A stretch of DNA of 64,000 nucleotides, from NCBI RefSeq assembly GCF_002119765.1, contig NZ_CP021112.1, forward strand, positions 4,706,501 through 4,770,500, in the 5' to 3' direction. The notes beneath the pieces are model-generated. The model made no database searches. It worked only from the letters and a program-made list of their open reading frames with translations, and was not told the origin of the DNA. The translations under genes were made by a program, and so were the position numbers. How positions within the stretch are numbered: the first letter of the stretch is position 1; the number at the start of each line of letters is the position of its first letter. Positions 19,799-30,730 of this stretch are shown here, in pieces. This DNA is from Pseudorhodoplanes sinuspersici (GTDB lineage Bacteria > Pseudomonadota > Alphaproteobacteria > Rhizobiales > Xanthobacteraceae).

Positions 19799-20086
19799 TC
19801 AGTGTGGTTTGCTAAAGGTCTGCCACAGCCACAACGCGATTAGCACGATCAGCGATCCAACCAGCGCGGCAACGATGTCGCGTAGTGAAATTGCGATCTT
19901 GTCGAGATCGGGGAACAGCCCAAAAATTCGGAAAAGGAAGCCGCCGACCAGCGCGCCGACAAGGCCAAGACCGATATTGCGCCAGAGTCCGAAGCCCTGG
20001 CGATGCCAGGTGATGATCAGACCGGCAAGGCTTCCGCCGATCAGTCCAACAACGATCCATACAACGAATTGAGCGAATGTCGGCAT
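19799..20086 (-). CDS. GlsB/YeaQ/YmgE family stress-response membrane protein
   Basis: A 95-residue, highly hydrophobic protein with about three membrane helices and glycine-rich packing motifs (VVGLIGGSLAGLI, GLGLVGALVGGFLF). The family, also called transglycosylase-associated protein, is widespread and often stress-induced; no enzyme activity is established. A conserved pattern of G-x-x-G turns between the helices fits well. It is a single gene, converging on the KAS III gene across the palindrome cluster. Confidence 0.88.
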   Translation of the reverse strand: MPTFAQFVVWIVVGLIGGSLAGLIITWHRQGFGLWRNIGLGLVGALVGGFLFRIFGLFPDLDKIAISLRDIVAALVGSLIVLIALWLWQTFSKPH

Positions 20087-20727
20087 GGCCGTCTTCCATC
20101 TCTTTGTTTGAGCTCAAACCTTCGGCTGTGATTCGATCAGGATCATCTCATAGCATATCCAGATACGATATCCCGGCAACATTTCACCAACTGATTGCAG
20201 TGCATTGCGGCATCCACAAAAATTGCAAGATGCAAACGCGACGTTCAGCGATGTTGCGCCGCCGCGCAGGCCTTTCTCTTTTTGTCTGTCGTCGTGCTGT
20301 CGCACGCTTTCCTTCCTGATTTTTGAGGAATACGATTGTTGAAAATGGCGGCTCGTTCTGTGATTGACCGCTCAATGTGCCTGCGATGCACGTAAACTTT
20401 TCAACGCATCGGCCGCCATTTTCGTTACGCCATCGAATTAAAAGAGCACAGTCGGCTTAATCGAAAGCGGAGAGGTCACAGAACACAATCAGTGTGAGAT
20501 GAGGGAGAGCTGTCATGACGCACAGATGCCTCACAATTCGACTGAGCGTGTTGAGCCTCGCAGACGGGGCCTGTGGTAGGTTTGCTGCCGCGACAATTGT
20601 CATCATGATCTATTCGGCATAGCTCGAATCAAGCGAAACCAGTCAGGGGGAAAACACTTCAATGTAATTGCGTTGCGGAGCGCGAGGAAGATTCCTTGAT
20701 ACTCCGTCTGTGCTCACGGAGGGCACC
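20087..20727. other. 641-bp intergenic region with a 12-bp inverted repeat
   Basis: No convincing gene is found. A perfect inverted repeat, GAAAATGGCGGC (20341-20352) and GCCGCCATTTTC (20412-20423), encloses a 59-base spacer. The base composition is more AT-rich than the surrounding genes, consistent with non-coding or decayed DNA. It separates the divergent GlsB-type gene and the secreted orphan. Confidence 0.5.
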
Positions 20728-21330
20728 ATGACAATTTTGTATTTGCGTATCGCCTTCGTTTCAGTTCTCTTTCTGACGTCGTATCACCCGGCAACAGCCT
20801 GCGAATATCGCGCCGAAAACAAAGTAAGTGCCTCGCTCCAACGCTCGGCCGATGTCATATCGGCCCTCCGCGAGGCAACGATCGCAGGCATTCTCCCGAC
20901 CAATGCTGCTGATCCGAAAAACGGCGACACTGACGACCACAAATCCACAATCGGACGGATGCAGCGTTTCGGTAACGCACTGGCTTCGTCCGGCGCTGAA
21001 GCGGCGTCCGGTCTGTCGATGCTCTTGGTCGAAGAGGGGCTCTGGAGCCGCTATCGCGCGATGCAGGACGGCGTCGCCTTCCAGATTCAGACCAGTGGGG
21101 CTCAAGCCGATGACACCGTCGTCATCACCGGCGAAGCTGTCCTCGCCGCGATGGAAGAGGGAACTCTCTCGTCCGACGAGGCCATCGCGCGCGGGTTGAT
21201 TGTGATCGTGCCGGGCGACTCGATTGATGATGGAAAAGTTTTGTCCGCTTTCGCGTCATTCGCAAAAGCGGACAATTTCACTCAACCGATAGCGTTCAAG
21301 AAACAACGCGTATTGCGCTGGCGAGAATAA
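20728..21330 (+). CDS. Hypothetical secreted protein
   Basis: ATG 20728 is preceded by GGAGG at 20719-20723. The 200-residue product has a signal peptide of about 24 residues (hydrophobic LRIAFVSVLFLT, cleavage likely near HPATA-C), so it should be periplasmic or exported. The mature part is soluble, acidic in its middle (PKNGDTDDH), and ends in KKQRVLRWRE. No family is recognised; the last third (GEAVLAAMEEGTLSSDEAIA, then RGLIVIVPGD) has a regular helix-strand look. It converges on gltA with 24 bases between stops. It may belong to a lineage-specific periplasmic family. Confidence 0.65.
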   Translation: MTILYLRIAFVSVLFLTSYHPATACEYRAENKVSASLQRSADVISALREATIAGILPTNAADPKNGDTDDHKSTIGRMQRFGNALASSGAEAASGLSMLLVEEGLWSRYRAMQDGVAFQIQTSGAQADDTVVITGEAVLAAMEEGTLSSDEAIARGLIVIVPGDSIDDGKVLSAFASFAKADNFTQPIAFKKQRVLRWRE

Positions 21331-21354
21331 TTCCGGCCAGACTGATTTCTGGCC

Positions 21355-22662
21355 TTAAGCCTTGCGGGTCGAGAGCGGCACGTAATCACGGCGTGTCGCG
21401 CCGGTGTAAAGCTGACGTGGACGGCCGATCTTCTGCTGCGGGTCTTCGATCATTTCCTTCCACTGTGCGATCCAGCCGACTGTACGGGCGACGGCGAACA
21501 ACACTGTGAACATCGAGGTCGGGAAGCCCATCGCCTTCAGGGTGATGCCCGAATAGAAGTCGATATTCGGATACAATTTCTTTTCGATGAAATACTCGTC
21601 GCTCAGCGCGATACGCTCGAGCTCAATCGCCACCTGCAGCAGCGGATCGTCGCCATGGCCGACTTCCGCCAGCACTTCATGGCAGGTCTTCTGCATGATC
21701 TTCGCGCGTGGATCGTAGTTCTTGTACACGCGATGACCAAAGCCCATCAGGCGGAACGGATCGTTCTTGTCCTTCGCCCGCTTCACATATTCCGGGATGC
21801 GGTCAACGGAGCCGATCTCGGCCAGCATCTTCAGCGCCGCTTCGTTGGCGCCGCCATGCGCCGGCCCCCACAGGCAGGCGATGCCGGCAGCAATACAGGC
21901 AAACGGATTGGCGCCGGACGAACCGGCGAGGCGCACAGTCGAGGTAGACGCGTTCTGCTCGTGATCGGCATGCAGGATGAAGATGCGGTCCATCGCCCGC
22001 GCCATCACCGGATTGGCCTTGTATTCCTCGCAAGGCACCGCGAAGCACATCTTCATGAAGTTCGACGAATAGTCGAGCGCATTGGTCGGATACACGAAGG
22101 GCTGGCCGACCGTGTATTTGTAGGCCATGGCGGCCAGCGTCGGCATCTTCGCGATCATGCGGATCGATGCAACGAGCCGCTGATATGGGTCAGAGATATC
22201 GGTCGAGTCATGATAGAAGGCGGAGAGTGCGCCGACCGATCCAACCATGACGGCCATCGGATGCGCGTCACGGCGGAAGCCCTGAAAGAAGCGGCTCATC
22301 TGCTCGTGAATCATGGTGTGATTGGTCACACGCCGGTCGAAATCGGCCTTCTGCGAAGCGGTCGGCAATTCACCGAATAGCAGCAGATAGCAGGTCTCGA
22401 GGAAGTCGCCGTGCTCGGCGAGCTGTTCGATCGGATAGCCGCGGTAAAGCAGGATACCCTCGTCACCATCGATATAGGTGATCTTCGATTCGCAGCTCGC
22501 AGTCGACGTGAAGCCGGGATCGTAAGTGAACATCCCGGTTTGTGCGTACAGCTTAGCGATGTCGATCACGCTGGGACCGATGGTCCCGTCTTGTATAGGG
22601 AGGTTCCAGCTTTCGTCGCCGATGGAGACCTTTGCGGTCTTGGCATCCGTCTTCGCGTCCAT
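21355..22662 (-). CDS. gltA: Citrate synthase
   Basis: GltA condenses oxaloacetate with acetyl-CoA to begin the TCA cycle. At 435 residues it is the type II, NADH-sensitive hexameric class of Gram-negative bacteria. Catalytic motifs include [30 protein letters not shown] and [15 protein letters not shown]; the N-terminal strand domain ([20 protein letters not shown]) is intact. It lies downstream of gltX in the same direction, 210 bases apart, which suggests its own promoter. Confidence 0.97.
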   Translation of the reverse strand: MDAKTDAKTAKVSIGDESWNLPIQDGTIGPSVIDIAKLYAQTGMFTYDPGFTSTASCESKITYIDGDEGILLYRGYPIEQLAEHGDFLETCYLLLFGELPTASQKADFDRRVTNHTMIHEQMSRFFQGFRRDAHPMAVMVGSVGALSAFYHDSTDISDPYQRLVASIRMIAKMPTLAAMAYKYTVGQPFVYPTNALDYSSNFMKMCFAVPCEEYKANPVMARAMDRIFILHADHEQNASTSTVRLAGSSGANPFACIAAGIACLWGPAHGGANEAALKMLAEIGSVDRIPEYVKRAKDKNDPFRLMGFGHRVYKNYDPRAKIMQKTCHEVLAEVGHGDDPLLQVAIELERIALSDEYFIEKKLYPNIDFYSGITLKAMGFPTSMFTVLFAVARTVGWIAQWKEMIEDPQQKIGRPRQLYTGATRRDYVPLSTRKA

Positions 22663-22872
22663 AATCGTTCCTTTGCGCGGGGACGGCCGCCGAGTCCATA
22701 CCGGTCATTGACCGGCCAACGGTGTTCGGCGACCGACGAATTGGTCCTGTGATTGTGGCGTAACCCATCCCTTTCGGCATCGCAAGATGGGCCGCCTCAG
22801 GGGATGAGACCCATGCGAAAGGATAAGAACGTCACCGTAAAATTCGCAAAAAAAGCGACTGGACGGCGAGAC

Positions 22873-24315
22873 TTACGGCGCAACTGGAGCGGACGTTTTG
22901 GCCTGGTCGCGCATGCGAGAGAGGGATTCAGACTTCCCGAGCACGGCCAGGACATCGAAAATGCCGGGTGAGGTGACACGCCCGGTCAGCGCCGCACGCA
23001 ACGGTTGGGCAATCGTGCCGAGTTTTACATTGGCGGTGTCGGCATAGGTCCGGACGGCCGCCTCGGTCGTTTCCGCCGACCAATCTGAGATCGCATCGAA
23101 GGCGGGAAGCAGCGCGGCGAGCACCGCTCGCGCCTCCGCGGTCAGGATCGTTTTCGCTCGATCCTCAAGCCGCAGCGGCCGGTCCGCCCAGATGAAACGC
23201 GAATGTTCGAGTAACTCCACCAGCGTCTTTGCACGCTCCTTCAAGCCCGGCATCGCTTTCAGCAATTTGCCACGCAGCGTGTCGTCGAGTTTTGATGCAA
23301 GTTCACTGCCATGGGCAATAAAGGGCAGGGCCTTTTCCAGTTCGGCCAGCAGCGCGGCGTCATCGGTCTGCCGGATATAATGGCCGTTCAGGCTTTCGAG
23401 TTTGACGAAATCAAACCGCGCCGCCGAGCGGCCGATCTGCGGCAAGTCGAATAGCTTGAACATTTCCTCGGTTGAAAAGATTTCCTGATCGCCATGACTC
23501 CAGCCGAGCCGCACCAGATAATTGCGCAACGCTTGCGGCAGATAACCGAGCGCGCGATAGGCATCGACGCCGAGCGCACCATGACGCTTCGACAACTTTG
23601 ATCCGTCCGGACCGTGGATTAGCGGAATATGCGCCATCGTTGGCACCGGCCAGCCGAGCGCATCATAGATCTGTTTCTGCCGGGCAGCGTTGGTCAGATG
23701 ATCGTCGCCACGAATGATATGCGTCACGCCCATGTCATGATCGTCGACCACAACGGCGAGCATATAGGTGGGATTGCCGTCTGACCGCAGCAGCACGAGA
23801 TCGTCGAGATCCTCGTTCTGCCAGACCACGCGACCTTGAACCTGATCCTCAATCACCGTCTCGCCGGTGGAGGGCGCTTTCAGCCGGATGACCGGTTTGG
23901 CGCCCGCCGGCGCCTCGGACGGATCGCGGTCACGCCAGCGGCCGTCATACATGCGAGCCCGGCCCGCCTTGCGGGCAGCCTCGCGCATCGCGGTGAGTTC
24001 CTCCGGCGTCGCATAGCAGCGATAGGCGTTGCCGGAAGCCAGCAATTGCTCGGCCACCTCGCGATGGCGGGCGGCGCGCGCGAATTGATGAACGGCGTCC
24101 CCGTCCCAGGTGATGCCGAGCCAGGTTAACCCGTCGAGAATGGCGCTGATTGCAGCCTCGGTCGAGCGCTCGCGGTCGGTGTCCTCGATCCGCAGCAGCA
24201 TCTTGCCGCCGCGCCCGCGGGCATAGAGCCAGTTGAACAGCGCTGTGCGCGCTCCGCCGATATGGAGGAAGCCGGTCGGGGAAGGCGCAAAGCGGGTGAC
24301 GACGGGGTCGGACAT
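22873..24315 (-). CDS. gltX: Glutamyl-tRNA synthetase
   Basis: GltX charges tRNA-Glu. The class I signatures are [15 protein letters not shown] (HIGH) and [11 protein letters not shown] (KMSKS). The 480-residue length and the anticodon-binding C-terminal half fit bacterial GltX. It is divergent from glnS across about 200 bases. Because a separate GlnRS is present, this enzyme could be discriminating, or be one of two GltX copies as in other Rhizobiales; sequence alone does not decide. Confidence 0.95.
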   Translation of the reverse strand: MSDPVVTRFAPSPTGFLHIGGARTALFNWLYARGRGGKMLLRIEDTDRERSTEAAISAILDGLTWLGITWDGDAVHQFARAARHREVAEQLLASGNAYRCYATPEELTAMREAARKAGRARMYDGRWRDRDPSEAPAGAKPVIRLKAPSTGETVIEDQVQGRVVWQNEDLDDLVLLRSDGNPTYMLAVVVDDHDMGVTHIIRGDDHLTNAARQKQIYDALGWPVPTMAHIPLIHGPDGSKLSKRHGALGVDAYRALGYLPQALRNYLVRLGWSHGDQEIFSTEEMFKLFDLPQIGRSAARFDFVKLESLNGHYIRQTDDAALLAELEKALPFIAHGSELASKLDDTLRGKLLKAMPGLKERAKTLVELLEHSRFIWADRPLRLEDRAKTILTAEARAVLAALLPAFDAISDWSAETTEAAVRTYADTANVKLGTIAQPLRAALTGRVTSPGIFDVLAVLGKSESLSRMRDQAKTSAPVAP

Positions 24316-24515
24316 CCTAGGCTCGGTCAGCGTCAGCGGTTGTTTCGGTCGGAATCAGCCCATCTATCATGTGATAATGCGGGCGGAAACAGCGCATTGC
24401 GCGGCAATAAGGCAAGGGCGCGGCAAGGTTTACAGTGTCTGGACCTTGGCGCTCGGGAACGAATTTGGCAGATAGGCGCGTCGCGGACGGCTGCGGCACA
24501 GCAGAGGCTAAACGA

Positions 24516-26198
24516 ATGGCGGTTGACGAGACTTCAACGACGGAAGCAGGGCGCGACTTCATTCGCGACATCGTGCAGGCGGACCTTGATTCCGGCCGCC
24601 ATAAATCGGTCGTCACCCGCTTCCCGCCGGAACCGAACGGCTATCTGCATATCGGCCACGCCAAGTCGATCGGCCTGAATTTCGGGATCGCACAGGAATT
24701 CGGCGGCCGCTGCCACCTGCGGTTCGACGACACCAACCCCGCCAAGGAAGAGCAGGAATATATCGACGCCATCAAGACCGACGTGCATTGGCTCGGTTAC
24801 GATTGGGGCGACAATCTGTTTCACGCGTCGGATTATTTCGAGCAACTCTACGAATGGGCCGAGCTGCTGATCCGCGACGGCAAGGCCTATGTCGACGACC
24901 AGACGCCCACACAAATGCGCGAGACCCGCGGCACGTTGACCGAGCCCGGTGTGAACTCACCTTTCCGCGACCGGTCTGTCGAGGAGAATCTGGATCTGTT
25001 CCGCCGCATGCGCGCCGGTGAATTCCCGAACGGCGCCCGCGTGCTGCGGGCCAAGATCGACATGGCGTCCGGCAATATCAATCTGCGCGACCCGGTGCTT
25101 TACCGTATCCTACACGCGCATCATCCGCGCACCGGCGACGCCTGGAAGATCTATCCGAGCTACGACTTCGCGCATGGGCAGTCGGATGCGATCGAACACA
25201 TCACGCATTCGATCTGCACGCTGGAATTCGAGGACCATCGTCCACTCTACGACTGGTTCATCGAAAACCTGCCGGTCCCGTCAAAGCCGCACCAATATGA
25301 ATTCGCACGGCTGAATCTCAGCTACACGATCCTGTCAAAGCGTGTGCTGACGCAGCTGGTGCGCGATGGCCATGTGTCGGGCTGGGACGATCCGCGCATG
25401 CCGACGCTGGCCGGTCTGCGCCGGCGCGGCGTGCCGGCGGCGGCTTTGCGCGATTTCATCAAGCGCATCGGCGTCGCCAAGGCCAACAGCGTCGTCGATG
25501 TCGCGATGTTCGACTTTGCGATCCGCGAGACGTTGAACAAGACCGCCTTGCGGCGCATGGCCGTGCTGCGCCCGCTGAAAATCGTGATCGAGAATTATCC
25601 GGAAGGGCAGAGCGAGGAGCTGGAGGCGGTCAATCATCCGGATGACGAGAATGCCGGCACCCGCCGCATCCGCTTCGGCCGCGAAATCTATATCGAGCAG
25701 GAAGACTTCATGGAGAACCCGCCGAAGAAATTCTTTCGGCTATCTCCGGGGTCGGAAGTGCGGCTGCGCTACGCCTATTTCGTCACCTGCCGTGAGGTGG
25801 TGAAGAACGATGCCGGCGAGATCATCGAGCTTCGCTGCACCTATGATCCGGCCACCAAAGGCGGCAATGCGCCGGACGGCCGCAAGGTGAAGGCGACCAT
25901 CCACTGGGTGTCGGCCGCCGACGCCGTGAATGCCGAGGTTCGCATCTACAATCCGCTTTTCACCAAGCCGGATCCGGACGCGTCGAATTTCGCGGCGGAA
26001 CTCAATCCGCAATCGCTGGAAGTGCTGCCGGACGCCAAGCTGGAGCCGGTCCTGGCCGGCGACAATTCCGACGAGCCGGTGCAGTTCGAGCGCCAGGGCT
26101 ATTTCGTCCGCGACCGGGACTCCAAGCCTGGCCATTTGGTGTTCAGCCGTACCATCGGCTTGCGCGACACCTGGGCCAAGGTGTCCGCGGGCGGGTAA
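24516..26198 (+). CDS. glnS: Glutaminyl-tRNA synthetase
   Basis: GlnRS charges tRNA-Gln directly. HIGH is seen in [20 protein letters not shown] and the KMSKS equivalent in [10 protein letters not shown]; the C-terminal beta-barrel anticodon domain contains [19 protein letters not shown] 24516 gives 560 residues, close to E. coli GlnRS; an upstream start at 24435 would add 27 unrelated residues. Most alphaproteobacteria make Gln-tRNA with GatCAB instead, so the gene is lineage-informative. A fold-back repeat follows directly. Confidence 0.95.
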   Translation: MAVDETSTTEAGRDFIRDIVQADLDSGRHKSVVTRFPPEPNGYLHIGHAKSIGLNFGIAQEFGGRCHLRFDDTNPAKEEQEYIDAIKTDVHWLGYDWGDNLFHASDYFEQLYEWAELLIRDGKAYVDDQTPTQMRETRGTLTEPGVNSPFRDRSVEENLDLFRRMRAGEFPNGARVLRAKIDMASGNINLRDPVLYRILHAHHPRTGDAWKIYPSYDFAHGQSDAIEHITHSICTLEFEDHRPLYDWFIENLPVPSKPHQYEFARLNLSYTILSKRVLTQLVRDGHVSGWDDPRMPTLAGLRRRGVPAAALRDFIKRIGVAKANSVVDVAMFDFAIRETLNKTALRRMAVLRPLKIVIENYPEGQSEELEAVNHPDDENAGTRRIRFGREIYIEQEDFMENPPKKFFRLSPGSEVRLRYAYFVTCREVVKNDAGEIIELRCTYDPATKGGNAPDGRKVKATIHWVSAADAVNAEVRIYNPLFTKPDPDASNFAAELNPQSLEVLPDAKLEPVLAGDNSDEPVQFERQGYFVRDRDSKPGHLVFSRTIGLRDTWAKVSAGG

Positions 26199-26204
26199 TG
26201 GCTT

Positions 26205-26345
26205 CGTCATTCCAGGACGCTGCGGGGAGCAGCGGACCCGGAATCCAGAGCCCATCCATTGAACTGGATTCCGGGCTCGCTCGCACGCAGCCAAGTTTAC
26301 GCTGGCTGCGTGCACTTGCCAGCGATGCGAGCGCCCGGAATGACG
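26205..26345. repeat. 141-bp fold-back repeat element
   Basis: The ends CGTCATTCC (26205-26213) and GGAATGACG (26337-26345) are perfect inverted repeats. Inside are two further hairpins: CCCGGAATCCAG/CTGGATTCCGGG (26237-26275) and CACGCAGCCA/TGGCTGCGTG (26284-26312). This cloverleaf-like organisation matches dispersed extragenic palindromes common in Bradyrhizobium-type genomes. It fills almost all of the glnS-comEC gap. Confidence 0.8.
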
Positions 26346-26400
26346 TGGAGGCGGGCTTTGATGTAACCTGCTACCGCGGTAATGGCCGGGGCGGGGGCTC

Positions 26401-28695
26401 ATGGCGGAGCAGGGCAAGGCGAGGAGCCGGGCGCGGGCGCGCACGTGGCCATTGGGCCACCGCGCGGCTGGCCAAAACCTTTCGCCCGGCTGGCTCGACG
26501 ATCTCTCGCGTCTATCGCAAACAGCCGGCGCCCGCATCGGCGACTGGATTGCGTCCGACGTCGCACCCGGTCGCCTTGTTCCATGGCTGCCGGTGGCATT
26601 CGGGCTTGGGGTCGCGCTTTATTTTTCGGCCGATTACGAGCCGTCTCTTTGGGCTGGAGTCATCGCAACAGCGATTGCCTTGGCCATCTGTATTGCCACG
26701 CGAGCAAGACCGGTCGCTTGGCCGTTGATGATCGGCTTCACCGCAATCGCGGCGGGCTTCACGTTCGCGACATGGAAAAGCGTTCGCATCGCGCATCCTG
26801 TCCTTACCACGCCAGCTTACAACGTCACACTCACGGGCTTCGTCGAACGTCGTGAAGAACGCGAACGTAACGATCGGATCGTCATCCGCGTTCATAACAT
26901 GAGTGGTGCGCGCGCGAATGAAAAACTCGAACGTGTCCGCGTCACGGTCCGCAAGGGCCTCGCTCCCGCTGTCGCCTCATTTGTCGAATTGCGCGCGCGG
27001 CTCAATCCGCCGCTCACACCGTTGCGTCCAGGCGGTTATGACTTCGCGCGCGATTATTATTTTCAGCAACTCGGCGCAACCGGATTCGTGCTTGGTCAAA
27101 TCAAGCATGTCAGTGCGCCTGAATCGCCGAGCGTCTGGCTTCGTTATACGGCCGCAATCAGCGGTTTACGCGATGCCATCGACGCGCGCATTCGCGCGGC
27201 CGTGCCAGGAGACAAGGGCGCCATCGCATCGGCGCTGATCACCGGAAAACGCGATGCGATTTCCGCTCCCGTCAACGACGCCATGTATATCTCGAGCCTT
27301 GCGCATGTGTTGTCGATTTCCGGGTATCACATGGCCGTCGTCGCCGGCGTCGTGTTCTTCGTCGTCCGTGCCGGCCTCGCCTTGTTTCCAATCGTCGCCA
27401 GCCGCTATCCTATCAAGAAATGGGCGGCGGGCGCGGCGCTGATCATCGCGGCGTTCTATCTCTTGTTGTCGGGCGCAGAGATCGCGACGCAACGCGCCTT
27501 CATTATGACGGCCATTGTGCTGATCGGAGTCATGTTCGATCGGCCGGCGCTCACGTTGCGAACGATCGCGGTTGCCGCGCTGGTGCTGCTGGCGATTGCG
27601 CCAGAATCGATCGTCCATCCGAGTTTTCAGATGTCGTTTGCGGCAACACTGGCGCTGATCGCCGTCTATGAGCGCGGGCTGCCGTGGCTGTCCAATGTGC
27701 CCGACAAATCCTTGAGCGCACGCACTGCGTTATGGGGAGGCCGGGAGATCGTCGCACTCATTCTCGCATCGCTGGTCGCGGGGCTCGCGACCACCTTGTT
27801 CGCCGCTTATCACTTCCATCGCCTCGCACCCTATGGCGTTCTCGCCAATCTCTTGGCCATGCCGGCGGTCTCGATCTGGGTGATGCCCGTGGGTCTTCTG
27901 GCACTCGTCGCTTTGCCGTTCGGATTCGACCGGCCGTTCTGGTGGCTGATGGGCGAGGGGATTGAATGGATCATCGTGGCGGCAACCTGGGTCGCCAGCT
28001 TGCCTGGCGCTGTTGGCCGCATTCCCGCTTTTGGCATCGGCCCATTGCTGATCGGCACGGCAGGCCTCGTCGTTGTATGCCTCTTGCGTTCCCCGCTGCG
28101 CTGGACAGGTGCCGGCTTGGGCGCAGCTTGCATCGGCTTCATTCTAATCACGCCGCGTCCCGACATGTTCGTCTCCGCGGATGCGGGCATGGCAGCGGTG
28201 CGTGACGCGGGCGGCGTCTTGCGGATCATTGCGAGCCGACGGGACGAATTCGTGCTTGGCGAATGGCTCGCCGCCGATGGGGATTCACGATCTGCCAAGG
28301 ATTCGTCGCTTGCGGAAAGCACACGCTGCGATGAAAACGGTTGCGTTGCCCGCCTGGCCGATGGGCGGCCCGTAGCATTGTCGCTTACGGCGGAAGCCGC
28401 AGCCGAAGATTGCGAAATCGCAGCCTTCGTCGTGACGAACAGAACGATTCCGCCGCATTGTGCCGCGCCGGCTATTGATCGCAACGTCGCACGGGCCAAT
28501 GGCGCGAGCAGAGCACGATGGAACGGCTCTTCGTTCGCGATCGATTCAGCGCGACCGACAAACTATCAGCGCCCGTGGACGGCGAAGCCGGTGCAAACGG
28601 CAACGTCCGCGCAGCCGCAAGCACCACCGCGTGATGCGACGCCGCGTCTACAGGATCTGGATGTCGAAGATGCCGTGTCAGTACCGGCGGATTAG
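26401..28695 (+). CDS. comEC: ComEC/Rec2 family competence protein
   Basis: ComEC forms the inner-membrane channel for single-stranded DNA uptake. The 764-residue protein has an N-terminal DUF4131/OB-like domain (residues about 135-245), a multi-helix competence domain with the signature [15 protein letters not shown] near residue 303, and a C-terminal region after the last helix (about 590 on). That region lacks the HxHxDH motif of the metallo-beta-lactamase domain found in Gram-positive ComEC, as in other alphaproteobacteria. The last 18 bases overlap the convergent lexA gene. Confidence 0.93.
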   Translation: MAEQGKARSRARARTWPLGHRAAGQNLSPGWLDDLSRLSQTAGARIGDWIASDVAPGRLVPWLPVAFGLGVALYFSADYEPSLWAGVIATAIALAICIATRARPVAWPLMIGFTAIAAGFTFATWKSVRIAHPVLTTPAYNVTLTGFVERREERERNDRIVIRVHNMSGARANEKLERVRVTVRKGLAPAVASFVELRARLNPPLTPLRPGGYDFARDYYFQQLGATGFVLGQIKHVSAPESPSVWLRYTAAISGLRDAIDARIRAAVPGDKGAIASALITGKRDAISAPVNDAMYISSLAHVLSISGYHMAVVAGVVFFVVRAGLALFPIVASRYPIKKWAAGAALIIAAFYLLLSGAEIATQRAFIMTAIVLIGVMFDRPALTLRTIAVAALVLLAIAPESIVHPSFQMSFAATLALIAVYERGLPWLSNVPDKSLSARTALWGGREIVALILASLVAGLATTLFAAYHFHRLAPYGVLANLLAMPAVSIWVMPVGLLALVALPFGFDRPFWWLMGEGIEWIIVAATWVASLPGAVGRIPAFGIGPLLIGTAGLVVVCLLRSPLRWTGAGLGAACIGFILITPRPDMFVSADAGMAAVRDAGGVLRIIASRRDEFVLGEWLAADGDSRSAKDSSLAESTRCDENGCVARLADGRPVALSLTAEAAAEDCEIAAFVVTNRTIPPHCAAPAIDRNVARANGASRARWNGSSFAIDSARPTNYQRPWTAKPVQTATSAQPQAPPRDATPRLQDLDVEDAVSVPAD

Positions 28696-29394
28696 GCCGA
28701 TCAGCTTGCCTTGGATGCGCACGCGTGTTGGCGGCAGGATGCGCACTTCGTAGGCCGTATTCGCCGGCTCGAGTGCGATCGACGCGCCTCTACGGCGGAA
28801 ACGCTTCAGCGTGGCTTCCTCTTCGTCGATCAGTGCAACAACGATGTCGCCGGTATCGGCGCCGTCGGACTTGCGGATCAACGCAACGTCGCCGTCGAGG
28901 ATGCCGGCTTCGATCATCGAATCGCCGCGGACTTCCAGCGCGAAATGTTCGCCCGATGCCGAGAGCATGTCCGGCGGAATATTGATGGTTTGAGTCTTGG
29001 TCTGGATCGCCTCGATCGGCGTACCGGCGGCGATCCGGCCCATCATCGGCACGGCCACGGGGCGATTGCCGCTGCTGCCATTGCCGTCGTCCTCCGAAGA
29101 GACGGTCCGGACACGGCCGAGATTGCCTTCGATGACGCTGGGCGTGAAGCCGCGGCGGGCGCCTGGTCCCTGGACGACGGAATCGGGCAGCTTGATCACC
29201 TCAATCGCCCGGGCGCGGTTGGGCAGGCGGCGAATGAAGCCGCGCTCCTCCAGAGCCGTGATCAGCCGGTGAATGCCGGACTTGGAGCGCAGGTCGAGCG
29301 CGTCCTTCATCTCGTCGAAGGAGGGTGGCACGCCGGCTTCTTTCAGCCGCTCGTTGATGAAGCGCAAAAGCTCGAACTGTTTCCGCGTCAACAT
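28678..29394 (-). CDS. lexA: LexA repressor
   Basis: LexA represses the SOS regulon and is inactivated by RecA-stimulated self-cleavage. The winged-helix DNA-binding domain is at residues 1-65 ([20 protein letters not shown]). The cleavage site is Ala123-Gly124 in [11 protein letters not shown], with catalytic Ser159 (RGDSM) and Lys197 (EATLKRF). The 238-residue length is typical of alphaproteobacteria, which have a long linker. A GTTC-N7-GTTC box upstream implies autoregulation. The gene follows moeA in the same direction. Confidence 0.97.
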   Translation of the reverse strand: MLTRKQFELLRFINERLKEAGVPPSFDEMKDALDLRSKSGIHRLITALEERGFIRRLPNRARAIEVIKLPDSVVQGPGARRGFTPSVIEGNLGRVRTVSSEDDGNGSSGNRPVAVPMMGRIAAGTPIEAIQTKTQTINIPPDMLSASGEHFALEVRGDSMIEAGILDGDVALIRKSDGADTGDIVVALIDEEEATLKRFRRRGASIALEPANTAYEVRILPPTRVRIQGKLIGLIRRY

Positions 29395-29459
29395 CGATCG
29401 TCTCCCCCGGCAACCGGCACCTCAAGGGGTGCGAAACAAATCATGAACGGACACTATAT

Positions 29460-29474
29460 GTTCGATATGTGTTC
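29460..29474. promoter_or_regulatory. LexA box upstream of lexA
   Basis: The plus strand reads GTTC, seven bases, GTTC at 29460-29474, an exact match to the alphaproteobacterial SOS box. It lies 66-80 bases before the lexA start codon in the 119-base gap after moeA. It implies negative autoregulation of lexA and shows that the same motif at 39-53 of this window is a plausible member of the regulon. Confidence 0.85.
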
Positions 29475-29513
29475 TGCAAGCCCTTAATTTGGAGTGAAGA
29501 AAGCGAAGGGATT

Positions 29514-30725
29514 TCAAAGGGGAAGTTTCAGGATCGTGCAGATCGAGCCAACCGCGCCCCGCGGTGCCAGCGGCTCGCGGAGGACGAGGCAATCGGCATG
29601 GGCCAGCACCCGGCCCATCGACGAATCCTGCAGCGGAAACGGCGTCGCCACCAGGGCTCCGCGGACCGACCGCGATATCCGGGCACGCAGATAATCGGCC
29701 CGCTCGTCATTCTCCGGCAGGTCGGAGCCCAGCAAAGCCTGCTCGGTCGGGTTCTCGACATCATGCCGCCCGGTCATCTTCCGCAGCAGCGGTCCCAGGA
29801 ACAGGAAGGCGCAGACATAAGCCGACACGGGATTGCCCGGCAGGCCGAGCACCTGCATTTCGCCCAATTGTCCATGCATCAGCGGGCGGCCCGGTCGCAT
29901 CGCAATCTTCCAGAACGACAGATCGATGTTTTCGGCCGAGAGCGCCTTCTGCACGAGATCGTAGTCGCCGACCGAGGCGCCGCCCATCGTCACCAGGACA
30001 TCTACATTTGCATCGCGCGCGCGGCGGATGGCGGAGACTGTGTCTTCAAGACGATCCGCTACAATGCCGAGATCGATGACCTCAGCGCCCAGCCGCCGCG
30101 CAAAGGCCATGATCGAAAAGCCGTTCGAATAGATGATCTGGCCGGGCCCCGGCGTCTGCCCCGGCAACACGAGTTCATCGCCGGTCGCCAGCATGGCAAC
30201 GCGCGGCTTGCGATGGACCGGCACCAGCGGATGGTTCATCGCCGCGGCGAGCGAAAGATCCCGGTCGGTCAGCACGCGGCTACGGACCAGCAGGATATCG
30301 TTGTCGAAAAAATCGAGCCCTGCTTTTCGGATATGACGCCCGGCTTGCGGCAATGTCGCGAAGATAATTTTGTCGCCCTCGCGGCGAGTATGTTCCTGCA
30401 CGACGATGGTGTCGGCGCCGGCAGGCAATTCTCCGCCGGTGAAAATGCGCGCGGTCTGCCCAGCCTCGATCGCGCCGGTGAAGGGACGCCCGGCCGCAAC
30501 CTCGCCAATCAGCGTCAGTTCGGTCGGCACCGTTGTGATATCTTCCGCGCGCACGGCGTAACCGTCCATCGCCGACACATCGACGGGCGGCTGTGTCCGC
30601 AGCGCGCGAAGATCCTCGGCCAGCACACGGCCATACGCTTCGTTCAATGCCACGTGCTCCGCCGGCAAAGGCCTAGCCTTCGCCAGCACGCGTTCGAGGG
30701 CGTCAGCAACCGGAAGCAATGACAC
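29514..30725 (-). CDS. moeA: Molybdopterin molybdotransferase MoeA
   Basis: MoeA inserts molybdate into adenylylated molybdopterin, the last general step of molybdenum cofactor synthesis. Visible motifs are MDGYAVRAED near residue 54, GGASVGDYDLVQKAL in the MoCF domain, and GLPGNPVSAYVCAFLFLGPL. Length 403 residues is normal. It follows moaC by five bases, so it is part of the trpGDC-moaC-moeA transcription unit. Confidence 0.95.
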   Translation of the reverse strand: MSLLPVADALERVLAKARPLPAEHVALNEAYGRVLAEDLRALRTQPPVDVSAMDGYAVRAEDITTVPTELTLIGEVAAGRPFTGAIEAGQTARIFTGGELPAGADTIVVQEHTRREGDKIIFATLPQAGRHIRKAGLDFFDNDILLVRSRVLTDRDLSLAAAMNHPLVPVHRKPRVAMLATGDELVLPGQTPGPGQIIYSNGFSIMAFARRLGAEVIDLGIVADRLEDTVSAIRRARDANVDVLVTMGGASVGDYDLVQKALSAENIDLSFWKIAMRPGRPLMHGQLGEMQVLGLPGNPVSAYVCAFLFLGPLLRKMTGRHDVENPTEQALLGSDLPENDERADYLRARISRSVRGALVATPFPLQDSSMGRVLAHADCLVLREPLAPRGAVGSICTILKLPL

Positions 30726-30730
30726 AACAC

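Noticed and set aside
20515-20622. A 35-codon frame behind GAGGGAGAGC in the gap before the secreted orphan
   Set aside because: The ribosome-binding site is plausible, but the peptide has no membrane or domain character and no supporting promoter.
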